Shown one piece after another: positions 9,490 through 17,923 of a stretch of 64,000 nucleotides of DNA. Numbering within the stretch: the stretch's first letter is position 1; each line of letters begins with the position of its first letter. Below the pieces are notes generated by a model. That model searched no databases, had not been told where the DNA came from, and was given only the letters and a program-made list of their open reading frames with translations. The translations under genes and the position numbers were made by a program. Source of the DNA: Collinsella stercoris DSM 13279 (GTDB taxonomy: Bacteria > Actinomycetota > Coriobacteriia > Coriobacteriales > Coriobacteriaceae); assembly GCF_020735465.1 (NCBI RefSeq), contig NZ_CP085935.1, positions 868,001 to 932,000 of the forward strand, read 5' to 3'.

Positions 9490-10935
9490 ATGACGCCACA
9501 ACACGATCGCGAGCCTGAGCGAGACGGCGCTCTCGGGAACGTCGAGGGCGAGAGCGGCACCCCGGGCCGTGAGCACCGCGCGCCCAAGATCAGCGTGGGC
9601 GACGCCTCTTCCGCCCAGGACCGCAAGGCGGACTCCTCCTCGATGAAGCAGGTCCGCACCACGTTCATCTTCCTCGGCTTCGTGTCCCTCGCCTACGTCG
9701 CGTACCTGGTCGTAAGCGGTCAGGTCGACGACTTCGTGCGCGCCCTCATCGGCGTCAATCCCGCTTGGCTCATCGCGGGCGTCGTCTGCTTTTTGTGCTA
9801 TTACCTGTTCGGCATCCTCGCCTACACCGCCATCGTCGTGGTGGACCACGACTCCCCCGTCGGGTTTCGCGACCTCATGAGCGTCGAGGCGTCGGGCGTC
9901 TTCTTCATGCGCCTCACCCCCGGGGGCGCGGGCGTCATTCCCTCCCAGATCTATCGCCTGACCCGCGCGGGACTGCCCTTGGCAGACGCGTCGGCGTTGC
10001 AGTTCGTGCGCTTCACCCTGTACGAGGCGGGCGAGGGCATCTTCGCCGCCATCATGCTCCTGTTCTGCGGGGACTACTTCCTCACCACATTCTCGGACGT
10101 CAAGATCTTGGGACTCGATGTCACCCTCATCGGCATCTTCATGTTCGCCTTCAAATTCGTGCAGGTGGGCGGCGTCTTCTTGCTGTGTCTGCTGCCGGGC
10201 CCCATCCAAAAGCTCGGGGCGCTCGGCCTCAGGATCGGCCGCGCCCTGCACATCCTCAACCAGGAGCGCTACGAGCGCTACCTCGACTTCGTCACCACGC
10301 AGGTCTCCACGTTCTCGCAGGCGTTCCGCTCCGCCGCCTCCAACTGGCACGTGCTGCCCGTGGTGGAGACCCTCACCCTTCTCCAGCTTGGCTGCATGTA
10401 CGCCCTGCCCTACTTCGTCTTGCGCTCATTCGGCCTCGAGGCGGACCTGCTCATCTGCCTCGCCTCGGGCTCCATGGTCGAGCTGCTGGTGAACGCCATC
10501 CCGCTGCCCGGCGGCGCGGGAGGCGCGGAAGTCGGCTTTACCTACCTGTTCCAGAACATGTTCGGCTGGCACCTCTCGGCGGGTCTCGCCATCTGGCGCT
10601 CCATCGAGTACCTCCTACCCGTCGTGATCGCCGCGCCCTGCATGGGCATGCGCTCCACCACGGGAGAGAGCATCTACAACCGCTGGAATCGCCGCATGCA
10701 CAACATTCACCACGTGGCGCGGGGCGATTGGGGCGGCGTCAAGCGTCCCGAGGGCGTCAAGTTCAAACCCGCCGCGCGGCCGGGCGCCAATCGCTCCGGC
10801 ACCTCGACGCGCGCGAAGACCCAGCGCCTTACCGACGGCGTCCCCTTTAAGCTCCCCACCGCGTCCGCCCCGGCAAAACCCGTGCGCTCCGAACGGGACG
10901 CGCGCGACGGCGCGGAGAAAGAGGAGCGCCGCTGA
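9490..10935 (+). CDS. YbhN/MprF-type lysylphosphatidylglycerol synthase transmembrane (UPF0104) protein
   Basis: 481 aa. About 55 disordered, charged residues are followed by roughly seven or eight membrane helices with the family motif region RLTPGGAGVIPSQIYRLTRAG and the later LPLPGG-like segment NAIPLPGGAGGAEVGFTYLF. Members of this family form the flippase-like membrane domain also found in MprF; stand-alone versions are poorly characterised. A basic tail of about 80 residues (GTSTRAKTQR and similar) lies in the cytoplasm. CGGAGG precedes the ATG at 9490; the frame stays open far upstream through the permease gene but without coding sense. Confidence 0.82.
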   Translation: MTPQHDREPERDGALGNVEGESGTPGREHRAPKISVGDASSAQDRKADSSSMKQVRTTFIFLGFVSLAYVAYLVVSGQVDDFVRALIGVNPAWLIAGVVCFLCYYLFGILAYTAIVVVDHDSPVGFRDLMSVEASGVFFMRLTPGGAGVIPSQIYRLTRAGLPLADASALQFVRFTLYEAGEGIFAAIMLLFCGDYFLTTFSDVKILGLDVTLIGIFMFAFKFVQVGGVFLLCLLPGPIQKLGALGLRIGRALHILNQERYERYLDFVTTQVSTFSQAFRSAASNWHVLPVVETLTLLQLGCMYALPYFVLRSFGLEADLLICLASGSMVELLVNAIPLPGGAGGAEVGFTYLFQNMFGWHLSAGLAIWRSIEYLLPVVIAAPCMGMRSTTGESIYNRWNRRMHNIHHVARGDWGGVKRPEGVKFKPAARPGANRSGTSTRAKTQRLTDGVPFKLPTASAPAKPVRSERDARDGAEKEERR

Positions 10936-11163
10936 CGTCCCGCCGCATCGAGGACACGCGCAGCCCCGCGCCCGCGGTTCATCTCGCACCGAGGCGGCAT
11001 CTTAGCGAACGCTCATGCTTCGCCCATATTAGAACGTTTCAATCATGCTTTTCCCTCTCGATTCGCGCAAAACGGGTTAAAATGAACCTGCATGTCAGGT
11101 TTGCCTGGACGCGCCGCCGCACGGCAGGCTCGCCCGGCACCAACTACGAAAGAGAGGAGAGGC

Positions 11164-11898
11164 ATGCAGTACTCACAGGAAGTGGAGAACATGTGCCCCG
11201 TTGCCAAGGGTGCATACCACGGCCCCGCGCCCATCCCGGAGGAGGGCAAGTGGGTCCAGGCCAAGGAGATCAAGGACATCTCCGGCCTTACGCACGGTGT
11301 TGGCTGGTGCGCCCCCCAGCAGGGTGCGTGCAAGCTCACGCTTAACGTCAAGGAGGGCATCATCGAGGAGGCCCTCGTCGAGACCATCGGCTGCTCGGGC
11401 ATGACCCACTCCGCCGCCATGGCTTCCGAGATCCTCCCCGGCAAGACCATCCTCGAGGCCCTCAACACCGACCTCGTCTGCGACGCCATCAACGTCGCCA
11501 TGCGCGAGATCTTCCTGCAGATCGTCTACGGCCGCAGCCAGACCGCGTTCTCCGAGGGCGGCCTGCCCGTGGGCGCCTCCCTCGACGACCTCGGCAAGGG
11601 CCTGCGCTCCCAGGTCGGCACCATGTTCGGCACCAAGGCCAAGGGCGCTCGCTACCTCGAGCTCGCCCAGGGCTACGTGACCCGCATGGCCCTCAACGCG
11701 AACAACGAGATCATCGCGTTCGAGTTCATGAACCTCGGCAAGTTCACCGACGCCCTCAAGGCCGGCAAGACCCCCGAGGAGGCTATCGCCGGCGCCATGG
11801 GCCACTACGGTCAGTGGGAGAACGCCGCCAAGTACATCGACCCGCGCACCGACGAGGAGACCCACACGGTCGCCAACGTCTTCCCGGTTCACGAGTAG
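11164..11898 (+). CDS. NifU/IscU-like iron-sulfur assembly scaffold paired with GGGtGRT protein
   Basis: 244 aa. The first half resembles the IscU fold, with cysteines at 11, 49, 56, 77 and 106 (WCAPQQGACKLTL and ETIGCSGMTHSAAMASEIL) in the places expected for cluster ligands, but the spacing differs from SufU. Strong GAGAGGAGAGG ribosome-binding site. It lies 17 bp before the GGGtGRT gene; this two-gene pair is known from strict anaerobes but its job is not established. Codon use is very biased (mostly G/C third positions with few rare codons), suggesting high expression. Confidence 0.85.
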   Translation: MQYSQEVENMCPVAKGAYHGPAPIPEEGKWVQAKEIKDISGLTHGVGWCAPQQGACKLTLNVKEGIIEEALVETIGCSGMTHSAAMASEILPGKTILEALNTDLVCDAINVAMREIFLQIVYGRSQTAFSEGGLPVGASLDDLGKGLRSQVGTMFGTKAKGARYLELAQGYVTRMALNANNEIIAFEFMNLGKFTDALKAGKTPEEAIAGAMGHYGQWENAAKYIDPRTDEETHTVANVFPVHE

Positions 11899-11915
11899 AA
11901 AGGGAGGGATAGATA

Positions 11916-12920
11916 ATGGCTGTTACTTTCGAAGGTTACGAGCGCCGCGTTGAGAAGATCAACGCCTGCCTCGCCGAGAACGGCATCGCCTCCCTCGAGG
12001 AAGCCGAGCAGATCTGCCTCGACAAGGGCGTGAACGCCCGCGAGATCGTGCACGACACCCAGTCCATCGCGTTCCAGAACGCCGAGTGGGCTTACACCCT
12101 GGGCTGCGCGCTGGCCATCAAGAAGGGCGCCAAGAGCGCTTCTGAGGCTGCCGCCATCATCGGTGAGGGCATCCAGGCCTTCACCGTTCCGGGCTCCGTC
12201 GCCGAGGACCGCAAGGTCGGTCTGGGCCACGGCAACCTGGGCGCCATGCTCCTCTCCGAGGACACCGAGTGCTTCGCATTCCTCGCCGGTCACGAGTCCT
12301 TCGCCGCCGCTGAGGGCGCCATCAAGCTGGCCCTCAACGCCAACAAGGCCCGCAAGACGCCGCTTCGCGTCATCCTGAATGGCCTGGGCAAGGACGCCGC
12401 CCAGATCATCGCCCGCATCAACGGCTTCACCTACGTGAAGACCCAGTTCGACTACTACACGGGCGAGCTCAAGGTCGTCGAGACCATCCCCTACTCCGAT
12501 GGTCCCCGCGCTGCCGTTAACTGCTACGGCTCTGACGACGTCCGCGAGGGCGTTGCCATCATGTGGCACGAGAACGTCGACATCTCGATCACCGGTAACT
12601 CCACCAACCCCACGCGCTTCCAGCATCCCGTCGCTGGCACCTACAAGAAGGAGCGCATCGAGGCTGGCAAGAAGTACTTCTCCGTCGCTTCTGGTGGCGG
12701 CACCGGCCGTACCCTGCACCCGGACAACATGGGCGCCGGCCCTGCCTCCTACGGCATGACCGACACCATGGGCCGTATGCACTCCGACGCCCAGTTCGCC
12801 GGTTCCTCCTCCGTGCCTGCGCACGTCGACATGATGGGTCTCATCGGCATGGGCAACAACCCCATGGTCGGTGCCACCGTCGCCTGCGCCGTCGCCGTGA
12901 ACGCCGCCATCAACGAGTAG
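11916..12920 (+). CDS. GGGtGRT protein
   Basis: 334 aa, recognised by the family-naming motif GGGTGRT at residues 260-266. Other conserved-looking blocks are FTVPGSVAEDRKVGLGHGNLGAMLL and NNPMVGATVACAVAV near the end. The biochemical role is unknown; the constant association with a NifU-like scaffold suggests metal or iron-sulfur handling, which is inference. Cotranscribed with the preceding gene and followed 35 bp later by a strong terminator. Confidence 0.88.
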   Translation: MAVTFEGYERRVEKINACLAENGIASLEEAEQICLDKGVNAREIVHDTQSIAFQNAEWAYTLGCALAIKKGAKSASEAAAIIGEGIQAFTVPGSVAEDRKVGLGHGNLGAMLLSEDTECFAFLAGHESFAAAEGAIKLALNANKARKTPLRVILNGLGKDAAQIIARINGFTYVKTQFDYYTGELKVVETIPYSDGPRAAVNCYGSDDVREGVAIMWHENVDISITGNSTNPTRFQHPVAGTYKKERIEAGKKYFSVASGGGTGRTLHPDNMGAGPASYGMTDTMGRMHSDAQFAGSSSVPAHVDMMGLIGMGNNPMVGATVACAVAVNAAINE

Positions 12921-12954
12921 CACTCACGTCGCACGCCTGAAGACTCGGCATGAG

Positions 12955-12988
12955 AAAGGCCGTCGTCCGCAAGGACGGCGGCCTTTTT
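12955..12988 (+). terminator. Intrinsic terminator after the GGGtGRT gene
   Basis: A 12-bp GC-rich stem (AGGCCGTCGTCC, loop GCAA, GGACGGCGGCCT, one G-T pair) is followed by TTTTT. Clear rho-independent terminator for the two-gene operon. Confidence 0.92.
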
Positions 12989-13061
12989 GCGTCATGAGGG
13001 GCACCCGCACAGCAGCACGGCTGAAGCCTTCGAGCGTGTTCATGCAGCAACGTCATGTGGC

Positions 13062-13115
13062 GCCCCTGCGCACCTCCAAAGGCAACAGCAGGGCCATTCG
13101 GAGGCGTGCAGGGGC
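13062..13115 (-). repeat. Imperfect inverted repeat 3' of the 2-hydroxyacid dehydrogenase
   Basis: Arms GCCCCTGCGCACCTCC (13062-13077) and GGAGGCGTGCAGGGGC (13100-13115) pair with two mismatches. It lies just past the stop of the minus-strand dehydrogenase and could contribute to termination, though no T-run follows. Confidence 0.35.
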
Positions 13116-13143
13116 ACGAAAACCGTAAGGGGGAATCCTTGCC

Positions 13144-14133
13144 TTAGAGCTCGGTGGCGCACTCCCCCGCCGCCATGTCGACCACGCCGCGGACACCCTG
13201 CTCCACCATGCTGTCCACATCGATATCGGTGTAGAACGCGATGTGCTGCGTCAGGATGACGTTGGGGAACTGACGCAGGTAGGCCATGTTGCGGTTGACG
13301 AGAATATCGTGCGTGCGGTTGACGTGATAGATGCCGTCCTCCTCGGCGAACACATCCATGGCGAGGGCGCCGATCTTCTCGCTCTCGACGCCCTCGATGA
13401 GCGCGTCGGTGTCCATGAGCTCGCCACGGCTCACGTTGACAAGCACCACCCCGTCGCGCATCTTGGCAATCGCATCGGCGCCGATTATGCCGCGCGTGGC
13501 GTCCATGAGGGGCACGTGCACGGTGATGAGATCGCTCGCGCCGTACAGCTCGTCAAGATCGACATACGTCACGCCGTGCCGCTCGGCGAACTCCGCGTTG
13601 GGGTACGGGTCATACGCCAGGATCTTGCACCCGAAACCGCTCAGGTACTCGATGACGGCGCGACCGATGCGGCCGGTGCCCATAACGCCCACGGAGAGCG
13701 TGCGGAGCTCGCGCCCCTGCAACCCCGCCAGGGAGTAGTCGTTTACCTGCTGACGCCACATTGCGGGCTTGTATTTGCGCAAAGCCATGAGCATGAGCAT
13801 GACCGCAAACTCGGCAACGCCGTACGGCGGGTAGGTGGTGTTGCACACGTGGATGCCCAGACGCTTGGCGCTAGCGACGTCGATGTGGTTGTAGCCAATG
13901 CTGCGCGTGGCGATGTAACGGACACCGCGCTCGTGCAAAAGCTCGAGCATCTCGGCGTCGAGCGGGCTCTTGTTCACGATGACGATACCCTCGGCACCAT
14001 CAAGCGAATCGATGGTCTCACGGGTCAAACATGCAGGCGACCAGCTCACCTCGCACCCCTCGGGCAGCGAGGCCGCGACGCGCTCGAAAGCCTTCAGCTC
14101 ATCGTCGCGCAGTTCAAAGACTTTGATGTTCAT
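13144..14133 (-). CDS. D-isomer-specific 2-hydroxyacid dehydrogenase (D-lactate dehydrogenase-like)
   Basis: 329 aa NAD-dependent enzyme, probably reducing pyruvate or another 2-oxo acid. The Rossmann motif GVMGTGRIGRAVIEYLSGFG is present, with the catalytic Arg in NVSRGELMDT, Glu in MDVFAEEDG and His in LTQHIAFYT. Length and motif spacing match D-lactate dehydrogenases, though 2-hydroxyisocaproate and VanH-like enzymes share them. An ATG 21 bp upstream is in frame, but GGGAAG is well placed for the ATG at 14133. Confidence 0.88.
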   Translation of the reverse strand: MNIKVFELRDDELKAFERVAASLPEGCEVSWSPACLTRETIDSLDGAEGIVIVNKSPLDAEMLELLHERGVRYIATRSIGYNHIDVASAKRLGIHVCNTTYPPYGVAEFAVMLMLMALRKYKPAMWRQQVNDYSLAGLQGRELRTLSVGVMGTGRIGRAVIEYLSGFGCKILAYDPYPNAEFAERHGVTYVDLDELYGASDLITVHVPLMDATRGIIGADAIAKMRDGVVLVNVSRGELMDTDALIEGVESEKIGALAMDVFAEEDGIYHVNRTHDILVNRNMAYLRQFPNVILTQHIAFYTDIDVDSMVEQGVRGVVDMAAGECATEL

Positions 14134-14608
14134 GACGGGCACTTCCCATCTCATTCGGTGTGTACGTTGAGAAGACTATATCCCATGCCCCCGCGTTGCG
14201 CGCGACCGCCACAAAGCCTGCGCAGCCTGAGATGTCGAGCCGGCGACATGCCCAGCCAGCGACATGCGTTCGGAGATGCGTTTCCAACGATGTGCGGCAG
14301 AAGCGATGCGCGGCAGGAGACTGGTTCCGCAGACCGCGCGACGCGGATGCCGCAAGGCCGAACATCCGCGCGACGCGGATGTCGCAGGGCCGCGCGGCCT
14401 CGCACCGAGGCGCGTAACGGGCTGAACGCGGCGCGTCCAGGTTGGATGCACACGCGCACACCCCAGGCCCCCATCGACATCGCATATACGCACCGATCGC
14501 GCGCGCGATGCGACCGTCCGTGCACTTTTTTGCACGTGCCGCGCAACGCGGATTGCCGGCACTCGCGCGCTTGCGTACGCTATCACATGCATGACGCGAG
14601 GAGGACTT
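14134..14608. other. Intergenic region with a 32-bp-spaced direct repeat and a small palindrome
   Basis: 475 bp without a credible gene. It holds a direct repeat of about 27 bp (CCGCGCGACGCGGATG core) at 14334-14360 and 14366-14392, separated by 32 bp, and a small inverted repeat CGTGCA-N9-TGCACG near 14519-14539 just upstream of the flavoprotein gene. Open frames through it are compositional shadows. Confidence 0.5.
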
Positions 14609-16534
14609 ATGTGCACAAAATCCGACGTGTTGGTCATCGGCGGGGGCATCGCCGGAATCACCGCGGCGATCGAGGCGGCACGGGCCGGGGCCGCAACCAC
14701 GATAGCCTGCGCGGGGCCGCTCTTTGGCGGTTCGAGCTTCTATCCCGGAACCTGGGGGCTGGGGCTCATAGGCCCCGAGTCCGAGGCGGACGAGGCGGAC
14801 CTGATAGCGACCATCGAGGACGTTGGCTGTGGCATGGCCGACCACGAGTTGGTGGAGGTCTTCGTTCGCGGCATCCGGCCCGCCATCGCATGGCTCGAGG
14901 AAGACCTCGGCGTGCCCCTCAAGCGACCTTCCAGCGCGCAGAGCGCCAGAGACAAGACCTTCATACCGTGCTTCGACCACAAGCAGCGCCTATGGCGCGG
15001 CATCACCCGGCAGGCCTTCGAGACGGCGGCGCGGCGCACCTTGAAGGCCCTGGACGTCAATGTGCTCGAACGCACCGAGCTCATGGAGCTCGCGAGGTGC
15101 CATGAAGACGATGCGGCCGTGTGCGGCGCCGTCTTCTTCGACCACGCAAGCGCGAGCCTGCGGACATGCGCCGCTTCGAGCGTCATCCTCGCGGCGGGAG
15201 GCACGGGAGGGCTCTTCGAGCGCAGCTTGACCTCCGCGGATGTCCTGAGCTCCGTCCATGCCATCGCCATGAGTGTGGGCTGTGAGCTTGTCAATATCGA
15301 ATTCATGCAGATGATGCCGGGGCTCGTGTCGCCGGTACGGGGCATCGTGTTCAACGAGAGGACCTTCCGATACGCCATCCCCGAAGATGCGAGCAGCATC
15401 CTTCCGCGCAGTGAAGCCGCACGTGCCGACTTGCTCGAAGTCCGCTCAAGCCACGGGCCTTTTACCTGTAGGCTCGACGATGAGCGCGTCGACCGCGCGA
15501 TCGATGCGGCGGGGCCATCCGGTATGCCCATCCATTTCCGCTTCCCCAGCGATGATGTCCCGGAATTCGTGCAGACCTTCTCCACCTGGATGCAGCAGAG
15601 CCTGAATATCGTGCCCACCGACGAGCTGCGAATCGCCATGTACGCGCACGCCGCAAATGGAGGCGTTCGCATTGACCGGAATGCCTGGACGGGCGTCGAG
15701 GGGCTCTACGCTTGCGGAGAGCTCACGGGCGGCATGCACGGGGCCGACCGTATCGGCGGCCTCTCGAGCGCGAACGGCCTGGTGTTTGGTAGGATCGCCG
15801 GCAAGGCGGCCGCCCGTCACGCCAAGCAGGTGCCATGCGCCGATCAGCCCCTGGACCATGGCCGTACGCGGGGCGGAACATCATTGCATCGAGATGATGC
15901 CGAAGCGTCACACGCTCGTATGGACGACGTAGGCGCATCGACCTGCATTTCGTCGCAGCGAGATGATGTCGCGATGCTTCATGCCCGTATGAACGAAGCG
16001 GCTGAATCGACCTGCATTTCTCCGCAGCGGGAGGATGCCGCGACGTCTTACGCCTACATGGATGAGATGTGTGCATCGGCCTGTATTTCGTCGGATCGAG
16101 ATGATGCAGCGATGCCCCAAACACGCATAGATGAAGTGGGGACATCGACGCACGCTGTCGAACGGCCGCGGAGCGCTTCGTGCGAGGAAGCCCTCGGCGC
16201 GGCGCTCAATGGCCTGAGGATGAACGCGGCGCCCCTGAGCGCAGCGGACGCGGACCGTATCGCACGGGACATGCGGCACATCATGGGTCAACACGCCATG
16301 ATCACGCGAACGGAAGACGGCCTTAGCGAGGCGCTTGCGGATATAGAACGCCTGCAACGCGAAGCCGGCTACCACCAGGCATGCCGCGGCTGCGATATCC
16401 CCTCCGATGTATCGATAGCCAGAGGAGTACGTGTGGCATCCCAACTTACTCTCGCCCGCGCCATGCTACGAGCCATGCTCAATCGCCGCGAAAGCATCGG
16501 CTCGCACCTGAGGATCGACACCTTTAAAGACTGA
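14609..16534 (+). CDS. FAD-dependent oxidoreductase (fumarate reductase/L-aspartate oxidase family) with internal tandem repeat
   Basis: 641 aa. The FAD-binding Rossmann motif SDVLVIGGGIAGITAA is at the N-terminus, and the C-terminal FAD motif GVEGLYACGELTGGMHGADR with the following GGLSSANGLVFGRIAG is typical of FrdA/NadB proteins. The usual catalytic-region motif (QFHPT in relatives) reads QMMPG, so substrate chemistry may differ. Residues 428-519 are four copies of a 23-residue unit (RDD...CISSQ) inserted between the FAD domain and the helical C-terminal domain. GAGGAGG precedes ATG 14609; an in-frame ATG at 14591 is less well placed. Not next to nadA or nadC, so an aspartate oxidase role is unproven. 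Confidence 0.82.
   Translation: MCTKSDVLVIGGGIAGITAAIEAARAGAATTIACAGPLFGGSSFYPGTWGLGLIGPESEADEADLIATIEDVGCGMADHELVEVFVRGIRPAIAWLEEDLGVPLKRPSSAQSARDKTFIPCFDHKQRLWRGITRQAFETAARRTLKALDVNVLERTELMELARCHEDDAAVCGAVFFDHASASLRTCAASSVILAAGGTGGLFERSLTSADVLSSVHAIAMSVGCELVNIEFMQMMPGLVSPVRGIVFNERTFRYAIPEDASSILPRSEAARADLLEVRSSHGPFTCRLDDERVDRAIDAAGPSGMPIHFRFPSDDVPEFVQTFSTWMQQSLNIVPTDELRIAMYAHAANGGVRIDRNAWTGVEGLYACGELTGGMHGADRIGGLSSANGLVFGRIAGKAAARHAKQVPCADQPLDHGRTRGGTSLHRDDAEASHARMDDVGASTCISSQRDDVAMLHARMNEAAESTCISPQREDAATSYAYMDEMCASACISSDRDDAAMPQTRIDEVGTSTHAVERPRSASCEEALGAALNGLRMNAAPLSAADADRIARDMRHIMGQHAMITRTEDGLSEALADIERLQREAGYHQACRGCDIPSDVSIARGVRVASQLTLARAMLRAMLNRRESIGSHLRIDTFKD
15890..16165 (+). repeat. 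Four 69-bp (23-aa) in-frame tandem repeats inside the flavoprotein gene
   Basis: Units at 15890-15958, 15959-16027, 16028-16096 and 16097-16165 each start with Arg-(Asp/Glu)-Asp and the first three end in Cys-Ile-Ser. They are exactly 69 bp long, so gain or loss of a unit would keep the frame. Divergence rises in the last copy. Confidence 0.9.
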
Positions 16535-16552
16535 TAGGGGCAGCCCGCGTCC

Positions 16553-16641
16553 ACCAACGTAAGTACGCCGAGTGAGCGCTTTTCCAACGTTTGAAGGTGT
16601 CCAAACGTTGGCAAAGCGCTCACTCGATATAAAGGGAGTCC
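16553..16641 (+). repeat. 89-bp hairpin element, copy A
   Basis: Contains 25-nt arms (16569-16593 and 16602-16626, one mismatch; core GTGAGCGCTTTTCCAACG) around an 8-nt loop. The whole 89 bp recurs in inverted orientation at 17295-17383, on the other side of the tRNA cluster. Looks like a miniature mobile or REP-like element. Confidence 0.85.
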
Positions 16642-16771
16642 CGTGGGGAGCTTACGAGTCCACTCCTTGTTGGGCGCCGACGCTCCCCCTGCTACATGCT
16701 GGTGCTCGGAGGCGCAATCGATCGCATCTTTCGCCGCCGGCAAATAGTTCAAATTTTTCTGAGATTACCCC

Positions 16772-16800
16772 TTGCATTGAGTTCGATAAGCATGCATAAT
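16772..16800 (+). promoter_or_regulatory. Promoter of the tRNA cluster
   Basis: -35 TTGCAT (16772-16777), 17-bp spacer, -10 CATAAT (16795-16800), about 24 bp before the tRNA-His gene, in a locally AT-rich stretch. Confidence 0.65.
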
Positions 16801-16823
16801 ACTCTTCGCTGTGTGACAGACAT

Positions 16824-16901
16824 GGTGGGTGTAGCTCAGTTGGCTAGAGCGACGGGTTGTGGTCCCGTAGGTCGAGGGTTCGAGTCCCTTTACCCACCCC
16901 A
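16824..16901 (+). tRNA. tRNA-His (GTG)
   Basis: Cloverleaf with acceptor GTGGGTG pairing TACCCAC, anticodon GTG in loop TTGTGGT, T-arm TTCGAGT. The extra G at 16824 facing discriminator C at 16898 is the histidine identity feature. CCA is encoded (16899-16901). Confidence 0.95.
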
Positions 16902-16927
16902 TTCCCTTTCACACGGTAGATGCAAAT

Positions 16928-17004
16928 GGACCGTTAGCTCAGCTGGCTAGAGCAGGGGACTCTTAATCCCAAGGTCCAGGGTTCGAATCCCTGACGGTCC
17001 ACCA
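16928..17004 (+). tRNA. tRNA-Lys (CTT), copy 1
   Basis: Acceptor GGACCGT pairs ACGGTCC, anticodon loop CTCTTAA gives anticodon CTT, T-arm TTCGAAT, discriminator A and encoded CCA. Only the acceptor stem and 3' end differ from the second copy. Confidence 0.95.
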
Positions 17005-17025
17005 CATTGCATCCTTTGGATATAC

Positions 17026-17099
17026 GGGCGATTAGCTCAGCTGGCTAGAGCAGGGGACTCTTAATCCCAAGGTCCAGGGTTCGAATCCCTGATCGCCCA
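17026..17099 (+). tRNA. tRNA-Lys (CTT), copy 2
   Basis: Acceptor GGGCGAT pairs ATCGCCC; the D, anticodon and T arms are identical to copy 1. After discriminator A the sequence is CCCA rather than CCA, so the 3' CCA is not exactly encoded and would need to be added or trimmed. Confidence 0.94.
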
Positions 17100-17113
17100 C
17101 CCATTGAATTTTT

Positions 17114-17138
17114 CAGTCCCATTTGGGACTGTTTTCTT
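17114..17138 (+). terminator. Terminator of the tRNA cluster
   Basis: Stem CAGTCCC/GGGACTG with loop ATTT, followed by TTTTCTT. Confidence 0.9.
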
Positions 17139-17294
17139 ATACCTCTATAGAATGCCCCGCGATATATGAGTCGTAGAGCATATCACGCTATATGACACGA
17201 ATCACATCTACGCTTTAGACGGGCACCGCGTCTGCGGGTTCCCAATCGAGATACATCGATGTGCCGCTTGCGGGCATGGTGTATCTTCTCCCGC

Positions 17295-17383
17295 GGACTC
17301 CCTTTATATCGAGTGAGCGCTTTTCCAACGTTTGAAGGTGTTCAAACGTTGGAAAAGCGCTCACTCGGCGCACTCACGTTGGT
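17295..17383 (-). repeat. 89-bp hairpin element, copy B (inverted relative to copy A)
   Basis: Arms 17310-17334 and 17343-17367 are perfectly complementary over 25 nt. Flanking bases on both sides also match copy A when reverse-complemented, so homology covers the full 89 bp and not only the stem. Confidence 0.85.
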
Positions 17384-17441
17384 AAACGCGAGCAACGGCG
17401 CAAACGCCGCAAACAGCGCAAACGGACCAAACAAAACGAGT

Positions 17442-17918
17442 CTATGGACGAGCCTTGCGATGCCTCAGAAGACGCACCACACAGAACCGCAGCACCATGG
17501 CTGCGGCAGCACCGCTGCAATCGAGCAGAACATCGGCCACCTGGCCGGAGCGACCCGCCACAAAGAGCTGAATGGTCTCATCGACGGCGGGGACGAACGC
17601 GCACAGGACGGCAGCGGCCGTGAGCGCGCCACGCGACAGGGTCCTTTTGGGATCGAGCGCCTGGGACGCGATGAGCCCCAGCACGAAATACTCGGTAAAA
17701 TGCGCGGTCTTTCTCACCAGGAAATTCGTGACCCACGCATAGGGCAATCCGAGGGAGCGAAGCAGCGAATGGGCCGCCTCCATCACGGCGAGGCTCAGCG
17801 ACCCGCTCCCCTCCCCAGGAACGAGCGAATTGCCCCAAATGAACAGCGCAAAAAACAAAGTAAGCAGCAACCAGGGCAGGCTCACCTTGGAACGCAGCTG
17901 GCGAAACAGGGAGTCCAC
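17442..17918 (-). CDS. VanZ-family membrane protein
   Basis: 158 aa with about four membrane segments. The VanZ signatures RKTAHFTEYFVLG and DETIQLFVAGRSGQVADVLLD are intact. VanZ-like proteins can raise teicoplanin tolerance, but most are of unknown role. The GTG start lies 5 nt past the stop of the upstream gene with GGAGG overlapping that gene's end, so translation is probably coupled. Confidence 0.88.
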   Translation of the reverse strand: MDSLFRQLRSKVSLPWLLLTLFFALFIWGNSLVPGEGSGSLSLAVMEAAHSLLRSLGLPYAWVTNFLVRKTAHFTEYFVLGLIASQALDPKRTLSRGALTAAAVLCAFVPAVDETIQLFVAGRSGQVADVLLDCSGAAAAMVLRFCVVRLLRHRKARP

Positions 17919-17923
17919 GCGAA

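Noticed and set aside
14609-16534. Naming the flavoprotein L-aspartate oxidase (nadB)
   Set aside because: The QFHPT-like catalytic motif is altered, nadA/nadC are not adjacent, and the repeat insertion is atypical; only the family is safe.
16369-16752. 127-codon open frame on the minus strand, similar in part to one at 17259 on the plus strand
   Set aside because: The similarity arises from translating the two copies of the 89-bp hairpin element; no ribosome-binding site or domain.
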